Shown: one piece after another, positions 1 through 11,502 of the stretch
Numbering within the stretch: the stretch's first letter is position 1
Layout of the letters: every line of letters begins with the position of its first letter
The notes under the pieces: model-generated
The model's database searches: none
Told to the model about the DNA's origin: nothing
The model's input: only the letters and a program-made list of their open reading frames with translations
Translations under genes and position numbers: made by a program
NCBI GenBank assembly: GCA_002388905.1
Contig: DGNJ01000093.1
Span: forward strand, 790 to 21,778
Direction: 5' to 3'
DNA: 20,989 nucleotides
DNA from: Cellvibrionales bacterium UBA4495
GTDB taxonomy: Bacteria > Pseudomonadota > Gammaproteobacteria > Pseudomonadales > Porticoccaceae

Positions 1-656
1 CCCACCAGCAACGGATTGTTCTTGCGCCGCCGGGTAAGGACCTGGCAGACCCTTTCCAGTTCGCCGGCCCGGCCCACCAGGGGGTCGATAAGGCCGCGCT
101 GGGCCTGCTGGTTCAGGTTGGTGGTGAACTGATCCAGAAAGCCCTGTTCGCTGCTGTCGGCATTGGCGCCCTCGGCGGCGCCCTGCTGAGCGCCTTCGTG
201 GCCGTGCTCGGACTGATCGACGAATTTGGAGATACCATGGGAAATAAAGTTGACCACATCGATGCGGGCAACATTCTGCAGGCGCAGAAAATAGACGGCC
301 TGGCTTTCCTGTTCACTGAAGATGGCCACCAGCACGTTGGCGCCCTGGACCTCCTTCTTGCCGGAAGACTGGACATGGAAGACAGCGCGCTGCAGAACCC
401 GCTGGAATCCCAGGGTCGGCTGGGTTTCCCGTTCCAGGTCATCCTCGGGGATAAGCGGGGTGGTGGAATCAATAAACTCATTGAGATCCTGTCTCAGGGT
501 ATCGAAATCCACGCCACAGGCCCTGAGCACCTCCACTGCCGAATCGTTGTCCAGCAGGGCCAGCAGCAGATGCTCCACGGTCATGAATTCATGGCGCTTT
601 TCCCTGGCTCCCTTGAAAGCCTGATTCAGGGTCAGCTCGAGATCTCGGCTCAACAT
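1..656 (-). CDS. clpA: ATP-dependent Clp protease ATP-binding subunit ClpA (N-terminal part, runs off the left edge)
   Basis: ClpA is the AAA+ unfoldase that feeds substrates to the ClpP peptidase in the cytoplasm. The 218 codons seen hold the whole N-domain (start MLSRDLELTLNQAF, then HEFMTVEHLLLALL near residue 25), which is the docking site for ClpS. An acidic/Gln-rich linker follows at about residues 145-170. The start of the first AAA+ module is then visible (GLIDPLVGR, then RRRKNNPLLVG), and the window cuts off within the Walker A loop. The ATG at 656 is preceded by AGGAGT with about 9 nt spacing. The gene lies 12 bp downstream of clpS on the same strand, so the adaptor and its unfoldase are probably co-transcribed. 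Family and start are certain; the rest of the protein is outside the window. Confidence 0.97.
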   Translation of the reverse strand, partial: MLSRDLELTLNQAFKGAREKRHEFMTVEHLLLALLDNDSAVEVLRACGVDFDTLRQDLNEFIDSTTPLIPEDDLERETQPTLGFQRVLQRAVFHVQSSGKKEVQGANVLVAIFSEQESQAVYFLRLQNVARIDVVNFISHGISKFVDQSEHGHEGAQQGAAEGANADSSEQGFLDQFTTNLNQQAQRGLIDPLVGRAGELERVCQVLTRRRKNNPLLV

Positions 657-668
657 GGTCGTGGACTC

Positions 669-1031
669 CTAATCACTGTCGCCGTCGTCCGCCGGTTCAA
701 TTTCGCAGACCAGGGGGTGCTCATTTTCCCTGGCGTACTGGGCAACCTGGGTCGACTTGGTCTCGGCCACATCCCGGGTGAAGACCCCGCATACGGCCCG
801 ACCCTCGGTGTGTACTTTCAGCATAACACGAACTGCCAGCTCCCTATCCATACCGAAGATGGTCTGGAGAATATCGACGACAAACTCCATGGGGGTATAG
901 TCGTCATTGAGCATTATTACCTTGTACAGGGGCGGCTTTTTCAGGCGCGGTTTCGCTTCCTCGACAACCGCATCTTTTGATGGCTGATCGCCGGATGAGG
1001 GATCACCTGCCGCATGGATTAGCTGTAACAC
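669..1031 (-). CDS. clpS: ATP-dependent Clp protease adaptor protein ClpS
   Basis: ClpS is the N-recognin that binds N-end-rule substrates and hands them to the ClpA N-domain. The core is unmistakable: [16 protein letters not shown], then the [20 protein letters not shown] stretch and the [14 protein letters not shown] end, with an unstructured N-terminal tail of about 35 residues and an acidic C-terminus. There is no ATG before the core. The reading frame opens at a TTG at 1043, but that codon directly abuts a strong AGGAGG (1044-1049). The GTG at 1031, 12 nt after the AGGAGG, is therefore preferred (120 aa, usual family length about 105-120). Downstream comes clpA after 12 bp. The start is the only uncertain point. 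Confidence 0.95.
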   Translation of the reverse strand: MLQLIHAAGDPSSGDQPSKDAVVEEAKPRLKKPPLYKVIMLNDDYTPMEFVVDILQTIFGMDRELAVRVMLKVHTEGRAVCGVFTRDVAETKSTQVAQYARENEHPLVCEIEPADDGDSD

Positions 1032-1147
1032 GATTACCCGCAACCTCCTGCACCGGATACGCCGGTGGAATATTCATTGATCCTCGCATGGTTCCTATTT
1101 TAGCGTCTAACGAGGAGTTTTGGGGGCAATTTTTTGCAAATTCACCC

Positions 1148-1176
1148 TTGACTTGGCACTAAAATGCGGATATTAG
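1148..1176 (+). promoter_or_regulatory. Candidate sigma-70 promoter for cspD
   Basis: TTGACT (1148-1153), a 17-bp spacer and TATTAG (1171-1176) lie in the most AT-rich part of the clpS-cspD divergent gap. Transcription from here would give a cspD leader of about 95 nt, which fits the long leaders known for cold-shock genes. The -10 box matches only 4 of 6 positions, so this is a prediction from sequence alone. Confidence 0.4.
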
Positions 1177-1277
1177 TACAAGACTTGGACTACCTCATCG
1201 GTAGCGCCCAGTCGGGCCATATGCGCCTCTATGAGCCCGGAAATCTATAACAAAGTACCAGAGGCGGGAGAGTGTTT

Positions 1278-1595
1278 ATGCCGAAGGGAACTGTAAAGTG
1301 GTTCAATAATGCCAAGGGGTTCGGTTTCATCCTTCCCCAGGATGGCAGCAATGACATTTTTGCCCACTATTCCGCGATCAGCATGGAAGGCTACAAAACC
1401 CTGAAAGCCGGCCAGGAGGTCACTTTCGAGGTCAGCGAGGGCGACAAAGGGCTGCATGCCACCAACATCGTCCCTGGCGACAAACCCCAGAGCGGCGGAA
1501 ACCAGGGCGATGGTAATGTACGCAGCGAGGTCGTGGCAGCCGGCGACGACCAGCCGGTCAACGCTTCCCAGAGCGACCCCTCGATAGCCCGCTGA
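1278..1595 (+). CDS. cspD: Cold-shock domain protein, CspD-like
   Basis: This is a small OB-fold, single-stranded nucleic-acid-binding protein. In E. coli, CspD is a stationary-phase protein that inhibits replication. Residues 1-65 form a complete cold-shock domain: [15 protein letters not shown] carries RNP1, DIFAHYSAI carries RNP2, and QEVTFEV...GLHATNIVP closes the fold. The ATG at 1278 is chosen over a GTG two codons upstream because GGGAG at 1266-1270 sits 7 nt before it. The product is 105 aa, longer than the roughly 70-90 aa usual for Csp/CspD proteins. The extra tail (from about residue 68) is Gly/Asn/Asp/Ser-rich and looks disordered. The gene is divergent from clpS, the arrangement known from E. 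coli and Pseudomonas, which favours CspD over other Csp paralogues. Confidence 0.9.
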   Translation: MPKGTVKWFNNAKGFGFILPQDGSNDIFAHYSAISMEGYKTLKAGQEVTFEVSEGDKGLHATNIVPGDKPQSGGNQGDGNVRSEVVAAGDDQPVNASQSDPSIAR

Positions 1596-1714
1596 GCCCC
1601 CGCCCCCATCCAGGGAAGTGCGGGCACCAACACACCGGGACGTTAAGCTTCCGGTGATGTATTCCCCTGTGCCAAAGATCGGTTTTCCAGCCTTCTCGAC
1701 CTCTCTCTATAAAG

Positions 1715-1738
1715 AGCCCCGGCGCATGAGCCGGGGCT
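1715..1738 (-). terminator. Probable intrinsic terminator of icd
   Basis: There is a perfect 9-bp GC-rich stem, AGCCCCGGC / GCCGGGGCT, with a 6-nt loop. On the minus strand it is followed by CTTTAT, a short, imperfect T-tract. It lies 31 bp after the icd stop codon, in the convergent cspD-icd gap. It could also stop cspD transcripts from the other side, although that side has no clear T-run. Confidence 0.7.
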
Positions 1739-1769
1739 GCGGGATTCGATCCCGTTGCCAGCGAGGACG

Positions 1770-4336
<2,567 letters not shown>

Positions 4337-4933
4337 ATGAGCCGAATTGTCCTGTTCAACAAGCCGTGCGGCATGCTCTCACAGTTTACCGGCGGCGACC
4401 GCCATACCACCCTGGCCAGCCGCATCGAACTGCCGGGCGTCTATCCCGCGGGCCGGCTGGACGCCGACTCCGAGGGACTTCTGCTTCTTACCGACGACGG
4501 CCGCCTACAGGCGCGTATCAGTCAACCGCGTTACAAGCTGCCCAAGACCTATTGGGTCCAGGTGGAGGGGGACGCGAGCCCCGATCAACTGAAGCGCCTG
4601 GCCGACGGTGTCGTGCTCAAGGACGGGAAAACCCGACCCGCCAGGGTCTCGGTGATTGCCGAGCCCGACCTGTGGCCCCGGATACCCCCGATCCGCGAAC
4701 GGCAGTCGATTCCCACCCGCTGGCTGGAATTGACCATCACCGAAGGACGCAACCGGCAGGTACGCCGCATGACCGCCGCCGTGGGTCTGCCTACCCTTCG
4801 GCTGGTGAGAGTCCGCATAGGCAACTGGAGCCTCGGCGACCTCCAGCCGGGCGAATACAGGGTTGAACAAGTACACGCCCCCGGGGACAATGGGCGCCCC
4901 CCGAAACGCCCCGCCCGCAAGAGGTCCCGCTGA
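4337..4933 (+). CDS. rluE: 23S rRNA pseudouridine synthase, RluE type
   Basis: This RsuA/RluB/C/D/E/F-family enzyme isomerises uridine in 23S rRNA; E. coli RluE acts on U2457. The N-terminus (VLFNKPCGMLSQFT) and the catalytic motif GRLDADSEGLLLLT, with catalytic Asp42, are present. YKLPKTYWVQVEG and the RNRQVRRMTAAVGLPTLRLVRVRIG block complete the catalytic domain. There is no S4 RNA-binding domain, which fits RluE (about 200-217 aa) rather than RluB or RsuA. The tail is Arg/Pro/Lys-rich. The ATG follows AAGGA. Its stop is 4 bp before nudJ, and the rluE-nudJ-mnmA-hflD-purB order is the same as in E. coli, which supports the assignment. Confidence 0.93.
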   Translation: MSRIVLFNKPCGMLSQFTGGDRHTTLASRIELPGVYPAGRLDADSEGLLLLTDDGRLQARISQPRYKLPKTYWVQVEGDASPDQLKRLADGVVLKDGKTRPARVSVIAEPDLWPRIPPIRERQSIPTRWLELTITEGRNRQVRRMTAAVGLPTLRLVRVRIGNWSLGDLQPGEYRVEQVHAPGDNGRPPKRPARKRSR

Positions 4934-4937
4934 CGAC

Positions 4938-5399
4938 ATGCCAGGCATTATTCATCTCACGGTGGCCACCGTCATCCACCGCGACGGTCGCTTTCTGTTG
5001 GTGAGGGAGCGGGGCGAAACCGGCCGCGAGGTCGTCAACCAGCCTGCCGGTCACGTGGAACCCGGCGAAACTCTCGAGCAGGCGGCCCTGCGCGAAGTGC
5101 TCGAGGAAACCCGCTGGCGCGTCGAGCTGACCGGGTTTCTGGGAATCGCCACGTACAGGTCTCCCCACAACGGCGAAACCTATTACCGGATGAACTTTTG
5201 TGCCGAACCCCTCGCCGAGCAGACCGAGGGCAAGCTCGATGCCGGGATCATCGGCACTGTCTGGTGGGATCCTGACACTATCGCCGGCCATGCCGACCGG
5301 TTGCGGAGCCCCATGGTCCTGGCCACGGTTGAGAATTTCCTCGCCGGCCCCATCTATCCTCTGGATATGATTAAAAACTTTTCCGGGACCAGGGACTGA
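4938..5399 (+). CDS. nudJ: Nudix hydrolase, NudJ-like
   Basis: NudJ of E. coli hydrolyses thiamine and nucleoside pyro- and triphosphates. The 153-aa product carries a Nudix box beginning at G38: GHVEPGE, seven residues, then REVLEE at 52-57. The Glu cluster that binds Mg2+ is intact, but the Gly that normally follows the EE-T step is Arg59 here. The N-terminus [21 protein letters not shown] and the end (YPLDMIKNF) resemble NudJ. The ATG at 4938 is 4 bp after the rluE stop. A longer frame open from 4863 overlaps rluE and adds no family sequence. The stop overlaps the mnmA start (TGATG), so translation is coupled. Confidence 0.9.
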   Translation: MPGIIHLTVATVIHRDGRFLLVRERGETGREVVNQPAGHVEPGETLEQAALREVLEETRWRVELTGFLGIATYRSPHNGETYYRMNFCAEPLAEQTEGKLDAGIIGTVWWDPDTIAGHADRLRSPMVLATVENFLAGPIYPLDMIKNFSGTRD

Positions 5400-6532
5400 T
5401 GAACAAGCCCAAAGTCATTGTCGGCATGTCCGGTGGCGTGGATTCCTCGGTCTCCGCCCTGCTGCTCAAGGAGCAGGGCTACCGGGTGGCCGGCCTGTTC
5501 ATGAAAAACTGGGACGAGGACGACGGCACGGAGTATTGCACGGCGAAGGAAGATCTCGCGGACGCCGAAAAGGTGTGCGCCAGACTGGATATCGAACTGC
5601 ACACCGCCAATTTTGCCGCCGAATACTGGAACAATGTCTTCGAACATTTTCTCGCGGAATACCGGGCCGGCCGCACGCCCAACCCGGATATCCTCTGCAA
5701 CCGGGAAATCAAGTTCAAGGTGTTCCTGGAATATGCCGAATTACTGGGTGCGGATCTCATCGCCACGGGCCACTACGTGCGCCGCCTCGACCGGGACGGG
5801 CACACCTATCTGCTCAAGGGTGTCGACCCCAACAAGGATCAAAGCTATTTTCTTCACGCGGTGGAAGAGGACGCCCTGGCCAGAACCCTGTTTCCGCTGG
5901 GGGATCTGAAGAAAGGCGAGGTCCGCCGCATCGCCGAACGCCACCACCTCGTCACCCACGACAAGAAGGACAGCACCGGCATCTGTTTTATTGGCGAACG
6001 GCGTTTCAGGGACTTCCTCCAGCAATACCTGCCGGCCCGGCCCGGCACGGTGGAAACACCGGAGGGCGAGGCGATTGGCGAACATGCCGGCCTCATGTAT
6101 TACACGTTGGGCCAGAGACAAGGGCTGGGTATCGGCGGCGTCCGGGGCGCTTCCGAGGCTCCCTGGTACGTGGCCGACAAGGACCTGGAACGCAATGTGC
6201 TTATCGCGGTGCAGGGCGACCATCCCCTACTCTATGCCAATGCTCTCACCACCTCGGACGTTCACTGGATCAACGGCGACCCCGCCGAGTCCCTTTTCCG
6301 CTGCCGGGCCAAGACCCGCTACCGCCAGCCTGATCAGGACTGCACGGTGATCCGCCACGAAAACGGCGTTTTCCGCGTCGAGTTTGACCAACCGCAGCGG
6401 GCCATAACGCCCGGCCAGTCGGTGGTTTTTTACGACGGCGACATCTGCCTGGGCGGCGGCGTTATCGAACACCGGGAAAGCCGGCAGCACCAGAGGGAGG
6501 CGTCGGATGCTCTTTTCCCGACCCAGTCGTGA
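5399..6532 (+). CDS. mnmA: tRNA-specific 2-thiouridylase MnmA
   Basis: MnmA activates the C2 of wobble uridine-34 in tRNA-Lys, -Glu and -Gln with ATP and inserts sulfur delivered by the IscS-TusABCDE relay, giving s2U. The 377-aa protein has the PP-loop GMSGGVDSS (residues 9-17). The two catalytic cysteines are C100 (NPDILCN) and C196 (DSTGICFIG). The tRNA-binding middle contains DQSYFLHAV, and there is a C-terminal beta-barrel ([16 protein letters not shown]). Length and motifs are standard. It overlaps nudJ by 1 bp and hflD by 26 bp, so it is translated within one operon. Confidence 0.98.
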   Translation: MNKPKVIVGMSGGVDSSVSALLLKEQGYRVAGLFMKNWDEDDGTEYCTAKEDLADAEKVCARLDIELHTANFAAEYWNNVFEHFLAEYRAGRTPNPDILCNREIKFKVFLEYAELLGADLIATGHYVRRLDRDGHTYLLKGVDPNKDQSYFLHAVEEDALARTLFPLGDLKKGEVRRIAERHHLVTHDKKDSTGICFIGERRFRDFLQQYLPARPGTVETPEGEAIGEHAGLMYYTLGQRQGLGIGGVRGASEAPWYVADKDLERNVLIAVQGDHPLLYANALTTSDVHWINGDPAESLFRCRAKTRYRQPDQDCTVIRHENGVFRVEFDQPQRAITPGQSVVFYDGDICLGGGVIEHRESRQHQREASDALFPTQS

Positions 6533-7136
6533 TCAACTGATCGCCCTGGGCGGCGTGTTTCAGGCCTGCCACCTGGTGGACAGTCTGGGCCGCCTGGGCA
6601 ATTGCGACAGCCGGGCGTTCGCCACCTGCATACACAGCCTGTTCCAGCAAAACCCTACCTCCGTGGACGCTGTTTTCGACGGTACCAGCGGATTGGCCGT
6701 GGGGTTCGAGGCCATGGCCGATATCTTCGGCAATTCGAGGAGTCGCCGCCAGCCGGAAAGCCTGCGCTACGTGCTGGGGGTGCTCTATCTCGAGAAAAAG
6801 GTAATGGCCAATAAGGCCATGCTGGACAGGATCGGCAAGGGAATCGAGGGAGCGCGCCGGCAGGCGGAACACTTTAACGAAACCCATACCAATGTCATTG
6901 CCAACCTGGCCGATCTCTACCAGCAGACCATCAGCACGCTTCGTTTTCGGATCCAGGTTAAGGGGCTGGCCGAACACCTGCAACAGCCTGACATTGCCAA
7001 CCGCATCCGTTGCCTGTTATTTGCAGGGATCCGCTCGGCGATACTCTGGCACCAACTGGGCGGCAGGCGCCGACACCTGATTTTCAACCGCGGCGATATC
7101 CTCGACGGTGTCCGGGATCTGCGCCGTTCGCTGTAG
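6507..7136 (+). CDS. hflD: High-frequency lysogenization protein HflD homolog
   Basis: HflD is a small, mostly helical, peripheral membrane protein. In E. coli it binds phage lambda CII; its chromosomal role is unclear. The 209-aa product (E. coli 213 aa) has the family start ([17 protein letters not shown]), the [13 protein letters not shown] segment, and the end [25 protein letters not shown]. The ATG at 6507 lies inside the mnmA 3' end and is preceded by GAGGGAGG, a strong ribosome site. The mnmA-hflD-purB order is conserved in gammaproteobacteria. Confidence 0.95.
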   Translation: MLFSRPSRDQLIALGGVFQACHLVDSLGRLGNCDSRAFATCIHSLFQQNPTSVDAVFDGTSGLAVGFEAMADIFGNSRSRRQPESLRYVLGVLYLEKKVMANKAMLDRIGKGIEGARRQAEHFNETHTNVIANLADLYQQTISTLRFRIQVKGLAEHLQQPDIANRIRCLLFAGIRSAILWHQLGGRRRHLIFNRGDILDGVRDLRRSL

Positions 7137-7163
7137 GGGCGGCCAGCACAACGGCCCGAGCAC

Positions 7164-8604
<1,441 letters not shown>

Positions 8605-8607
8605 GCC

Positions 8608-9570
8608 ATGATCCGATTCCCCGAAGGCATCGACGCCGAGCAATTCCTGCGGGATTACTGGCAGCGCAAACCGCTGCTGATCCGCCAGGGGTTGCCCGGC
8701 TTTCACTCCCCCCTGGACGGCGACGAACTGGCGGGCCTTGCCCTCGAGGAAGACGTGGAATCGCGCATCGTCATGGAGCAAGGTTTTGACGGCCCCTGGG
8801 AATTGCACCACGGCCCGTTCGGTGAGGCGGACTTCCGGAGGTTGCCGGACGATTCTCCGTGGACACTGCTGGTGCAGGCGGTGGATCTTTGGCTACCGGA
8901 GGTCCGCGCCCTGATCGACGAATTCGACTTTCTGCCCCGCTGGCGCATCGACGACATCATGGTCAGCTACGCCAACGACCGCGGCGGTGTGGGCCCCCAT
9001 TTCGACCATTACGACGTTTTCCTGGTCCAGGGCAGCGGCAAGCGACGCTGGCAGGTTGGTCCTTCCTGTGATGAGACATCGCCCCTGCTTGAGGGAACAC
9101 CCCTGAAAATACTCGCCGACTTTCAAGCCACGGCTGAATACATCCTCGAACCGGGCGATATTCTCTACCTCCCGCCACGCGTCGCTCACCTGGGCGAGGC
9201 CGTGGGCGAGTGCATGACCTATTCCGTGGGTTTCCGGGCACCGACTGGGACAGAAATGCTTTCCGACCTGGCCACGGAGCTGGCCAGCCGGGATATCGAC
9301 CTGGACTACCGGGACCCGCCGCTGACCCCCGACATGGCCAGCGACACCATCGACCCGGCCTTTATCCGCGAAGCCCGAAAGGTGCTTTACCGTATACTCG
9401 ATGACGAGACGCTTTTGGGAGAGTGGTTCGCGAGCTACATGACCGCGCCCAGGTATCCGGACCTCGATGCCGATGAGCCCGCCCAGCGTCGGCGGGCCTG
9501 GCTATCCGGCAAGCCCTCTCGACTGTTCGAAAACGGCATCGAAATACCGAGACCTGAACACGGAGGCTGA
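8608..9570 (+). CDS. roxA: Ribosomal oxygenase RoxA/YcfD-like JmjC-cupin, C-terminally shortened
   Basis: RoxA (YcfD) is an Fe(II)/2-oxoglutarate oxygenase that hydroxylates an arginine of ribosomal protein L16. The 320-aa product follows the family closely over its JmjC domain: WRIDDIMVS, then the metal ligands H131 and D133 (GPHFDHYDVF) and H194 (PPRVAHLGEA), with GDILYLPP and TYSVGFRAP around them. E. coli YcfD has about 373 residues. Here the region after residue 280 appears to lack about 20 residues, and the chain stops soon after LFENGIEI, so about half of the C-terminal winged-helix domain is missing. The downstream frames do not restore it. The active site is intact, so activity is possible, but substrate docking may be altered. 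Confidence 0.88.
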   Translation: MIRFPEGIDAEQFLRDYWQRKPLLIRQGLPGFHSPLDGDELAGLALEEDVESRIVMEQGFDGPWELHHGPFGEADFRRLPDDSPWTLLVQAVDLWLPEVRALIDEFDFLPRWRIDDIMVSYANDRGGVGPHFDHYDVFLVQGSGKRRWQVGPSCDETSPLLEGTPLKILADFQATAEYILEPGDILYLPPRVAHLGEAVGECMTYSVGFRAPTGTEMLSDLATELASRDIDLDYRDPPLTPDMASDTIDPAFIREARKVLYRILDDETLLGEWFASYMTAPRYPDLDADEPAQRRRAWLSGKPSRLFENGIEIPRPEHGG

Positions 9571-9852
9571 GCCTTCACTGGCCGGCCCGGGTCCGGGGGC
9601 GTGGCTTATCGGCCCCCTTCCGCTCCCTGGCAACGACCCATTCTGTTTCCCACGCCAGTGTCGGCACCGCGTTGCCCCCGTTCTTTAGCCGGTTGGGCAA
9701 GTCGAAGTGATCTTGAACCCGTCCACCCGGCCCACACGGCGCCCGTGAAATCACCCCGGCGACGACAACCGCAGGATTGTCGATAGCCTGTTTATGGCGT
9801 TGTGTAAATGGAGTCGGGGGGATTCAATACCGCTCCCGGACCTTGCCCCGCG

Positions 9853-11055
9853 TCAATCGGAAACATGATCCGACAACACCTGCTGGATGCGCAGATGTTC
9901 TGGAACCTTATCGACGCCAATCAGCCGGTCGATCTGTTCCTGGTACCAGTACAGTACACGCTCCTGATAGCCCATGGTCACCGTCGGCAACAGCCCGCTG
10001 TTCAGGGACCGTTGAATCGGGGCGAACAGGTACTGATCCTCCGCGGCGATATCGAGAATCTGTTGTTTCATTCCCGCCCAGAAAGCCTTGTCTTCATCGC
10101 TGTCACCGGGCCAGCCCATGACCGACACTTCCATCACCGTTTTGTTCAAACCGGCCGGCCACCAGGTTTGCCAGGCAAAACCCATGGGGTCAATGGCGGT
10201 GAAGTTATTGGGAAAGCGCAGCACGGCGATATTATGGTCCTTGAAAATAGCCCCGAGGGTCTCGGAAGCCGTCTTCTCGGACTGGAAGATGCTCTGGCCC
10301 CGCTTGGCGGTGGCCAGCCGCGCGTGGCCCTGCTTGTACAGGTCGATGATGTTGCTCTTGGAATCCAGGTAGGGTGCTATGGTTTTCGTGTGCACCGTGC
10401 TGACATGGTAGATTTCGAGAAAGTTATCCAGCGCCGTTTTCCAATTGCAGTCCATCTCGACCTGCACCACATGCTTGACCTCCATCTCTTCCAGGGGGAA
10501 GTCACCAATCTCCCGATCTTCGAACGCCAGATAGTCTTCCAGGGGTTGGGCATCATCGTCCAGATTGATATAAATCACCCCCCGCTTAACGGCGCACAAC
10601 ACCGGCAACAGGCCATTCTTGTCCTTGTCCAGGCAGGGGAAGTTGCGTTCCTCCGGGACAGAGTCCAGTTTGCCCCGGGTATTGTAGCCCCAGGCATGAT
10701 AAGGACATACGAACCGGCGCGCCGTCCCCTGTGTGTTGATCACCAGTGGCGAGCCCCGGTGCCGGCAAATATTGTGAAAGGCACGAACCTGCCCGTCTAC
10801 GCCCCGGCTGATAATGATGGAAAGCCCCAACTGCTCGAATAACTTGTACGAGCCGTCCTTTGGCAGTTCGCTGATATGGCCGGCACGCAACCAGGATTTC
10901 TTCCAGACATGCTCCATTTCAAGATCGTAAAGCGCCTGGCTGCAGTAGCGCGCGGATGGCACCGGGGGCAGGACAGGAAACGACGCGGGATAGTCGGTGC
11001 GTTGACGTTCTTTCGCCACGGATTGATAGATTTTGTCCACTTGCGAGTCACTCAT
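9853..11055 (-). CDS. Rieske-type non-heme iron oxygenase, alpha subunit
   Basis: This is a ring-hydroxylating-type oxygenase large subunit of unknown substrate. The N-terminal Rieske domain binds [2Fe-2S] through C97-x-H99 (CRHRG) and C117-x2-H120 (CPYHAWGY). The C-terminal catalytic domain binds mononuclear iron through H217 and H222 (DNFLEIYHVSTVH) and probably D340 (AAEDQYL). Glu214 stands where naphthalene dioxygenase has its bridging Asp, as reported for CntA-type carnitine oxygenases. The 400-aa length is usual for homotrimeric enzymes. No reductase or beta subunit lies next to it. The ATG at 11055 follows AGGAGG with about 5 nt spacing. An N-demethylase or monooxygenase role is as likely as aromatic dioxygenation. 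Confidence 0.88.
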   Translation of the reverse strand: MSDSQVDKIYQSVAKERQRTDYPASFPVLPPVPSARYCSQALYDLEMEHVWKKSWLRAGHISELPKDGSYKLFEQLGLSIIISRGVDGQVRAFHNICRHRGSPLVINTQGTARRFVCPYHAWGYNTRGKLDSVPEERNFPCLDKDKNGLLPVLCAVKRGVIYINLDDDAQPLEDYLAFEDREIGDFPLEEMEVKHVVQVEMDCNWKTALDNFLEIYHVSTVHTKTIAPYLDSKSNIIDLYKQGHARLATAKRGQSIFQSEKTASETLGAIFKDHNIAVLRFPNNFTAIDPMGFAWQTWWPAGLNKTVMEVSVMGWPGDSDEDKAFWAGMKQQILDIAAEDQYLFAPIQRSLNSGLLPTVTMGYQERVLYWYQEQIDRLIGVDKVPEHLRIQQVLSDHVSD

Positions 11056-11074
11056 GAAACCTCCTGTAATTGTT

Positions 11075-11101
11075 ATTGCGCGGCAATCATCGTAATTGCC
11101 G
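11075..11101. promoter_or_regulatory. Overlapping inverted repeats in the oxygenase leader (candidate operator)
   Basis: ATTGC-3 nt-GCAAT (11075-11087) overlaps CGGCAAT-7 nt-ATTGCCG (11081-11101), so one arm is shared by two palindromes and three ATTGC half-sites are present. They lie between the predicted transcription start and the ribosome site of the Rieske oxygenase gene. They could be a repressor operator or two mutually exclusive mRNA hairpins. Confidence 0.45.
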
Positions 11102-11123
11102 GGACAGACATACCCAAATTTAT

Positions 11124-11151
11124 ATTATAGTCACCCAGTGATGAGAGTCAC
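11124..11151 (-). promoter_or_regulatory. Candidate sigma-70 promoter of the Rieske oxygenase gene
   Basis: Reading leftward: GTGACT (-35, 11151-11146), a 16-bp spacer, and a consensus TATAAT (-10, 11129-11124). The start would fall near 11117, giving a leader of about 60 nt. The 8-bp direct repeat AGTCACCC at 11129-11136 and 11146-11153 overlaps both boxes, and could be an activator or repressor site. Confidence 0.55.
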
Positions 11152-11502
11152 CCCACTCACTGTCGCTCGTGCCTTGATAAAGCCCAAGGGGCACACGCCT
11201 TGCGCCGCCCAGTTGCGGGTCGGTTTGCAGCTGATTTCCACGGACGATTCTGAAACGGCCGAGCCCTGCAAACGCCTGGACATGCTGTCCCAGGCCGGTC
11301 CGTTCATCGAACTGAAGTCCGGCCCACAGTCCTGGTCTCCGTCCTTCCGCCTTTAAAACCGGGCCGGAAAGTCTGCCCAACGACTTCACCATCACGTATC
11401 CTTGAAGTCGCTAACGCTTTTAGGGACGGACAATGCAGCAGCTTTACAGCCGAAAAGGGGCTTGTACAAGACGGATTCCCCGGCTATTGAGCGGATTCTG
11501 AA

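Larger units (their letters stand above)
11056..11502. other. Divergent intergenic region between the Rieske oxygenase and the antiporter
   Basis: This 447-bp gap has a left, AT-rich part (11056-11135) holding the oxygenase promoter and inverted repeats, and a GC-rich remainder. Short open frames here show no family sequence and no good ribosome sites. For the antiporter, TTTACA (11443-11448), 16 bp, then TACAAG (11465-11470) is a weak promoter candidate; it contains the 10-bp palindrome CTTGTACAAG at 11461-11470. Confidence 0.4.

Noticed and set aside
198..980. 260-codon open frame on the plus strand across clpA and clpS
   Set aside because: Runs antisense through two well-supported genes and their junction.
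1633..1656. CACCGG/CCGGTG inverted repeat after cspD
   Set aside because: Only 6-bp arms with a 12-nt loop and no following T-run; not convincing as a terminator.
9595..9617. GGGGGC...GCCCCC stem downstream of roxA
   Set aside because: Only 6 bp with an 11-nt loop and two T residues after it; too weak to call a terminator.
9467..9786. Open frames after the roxA stop as a possible continuation through a frameshift
   Set aside because: None of their translations resembles the RoxA winged-helix C-terminus.
11096..11356. Short open frame in the oxygenase-antiporter gap
   Set aside because: It begins inside the oxygenase promoter region, has no ribosome site, and its translation resembles no known family.
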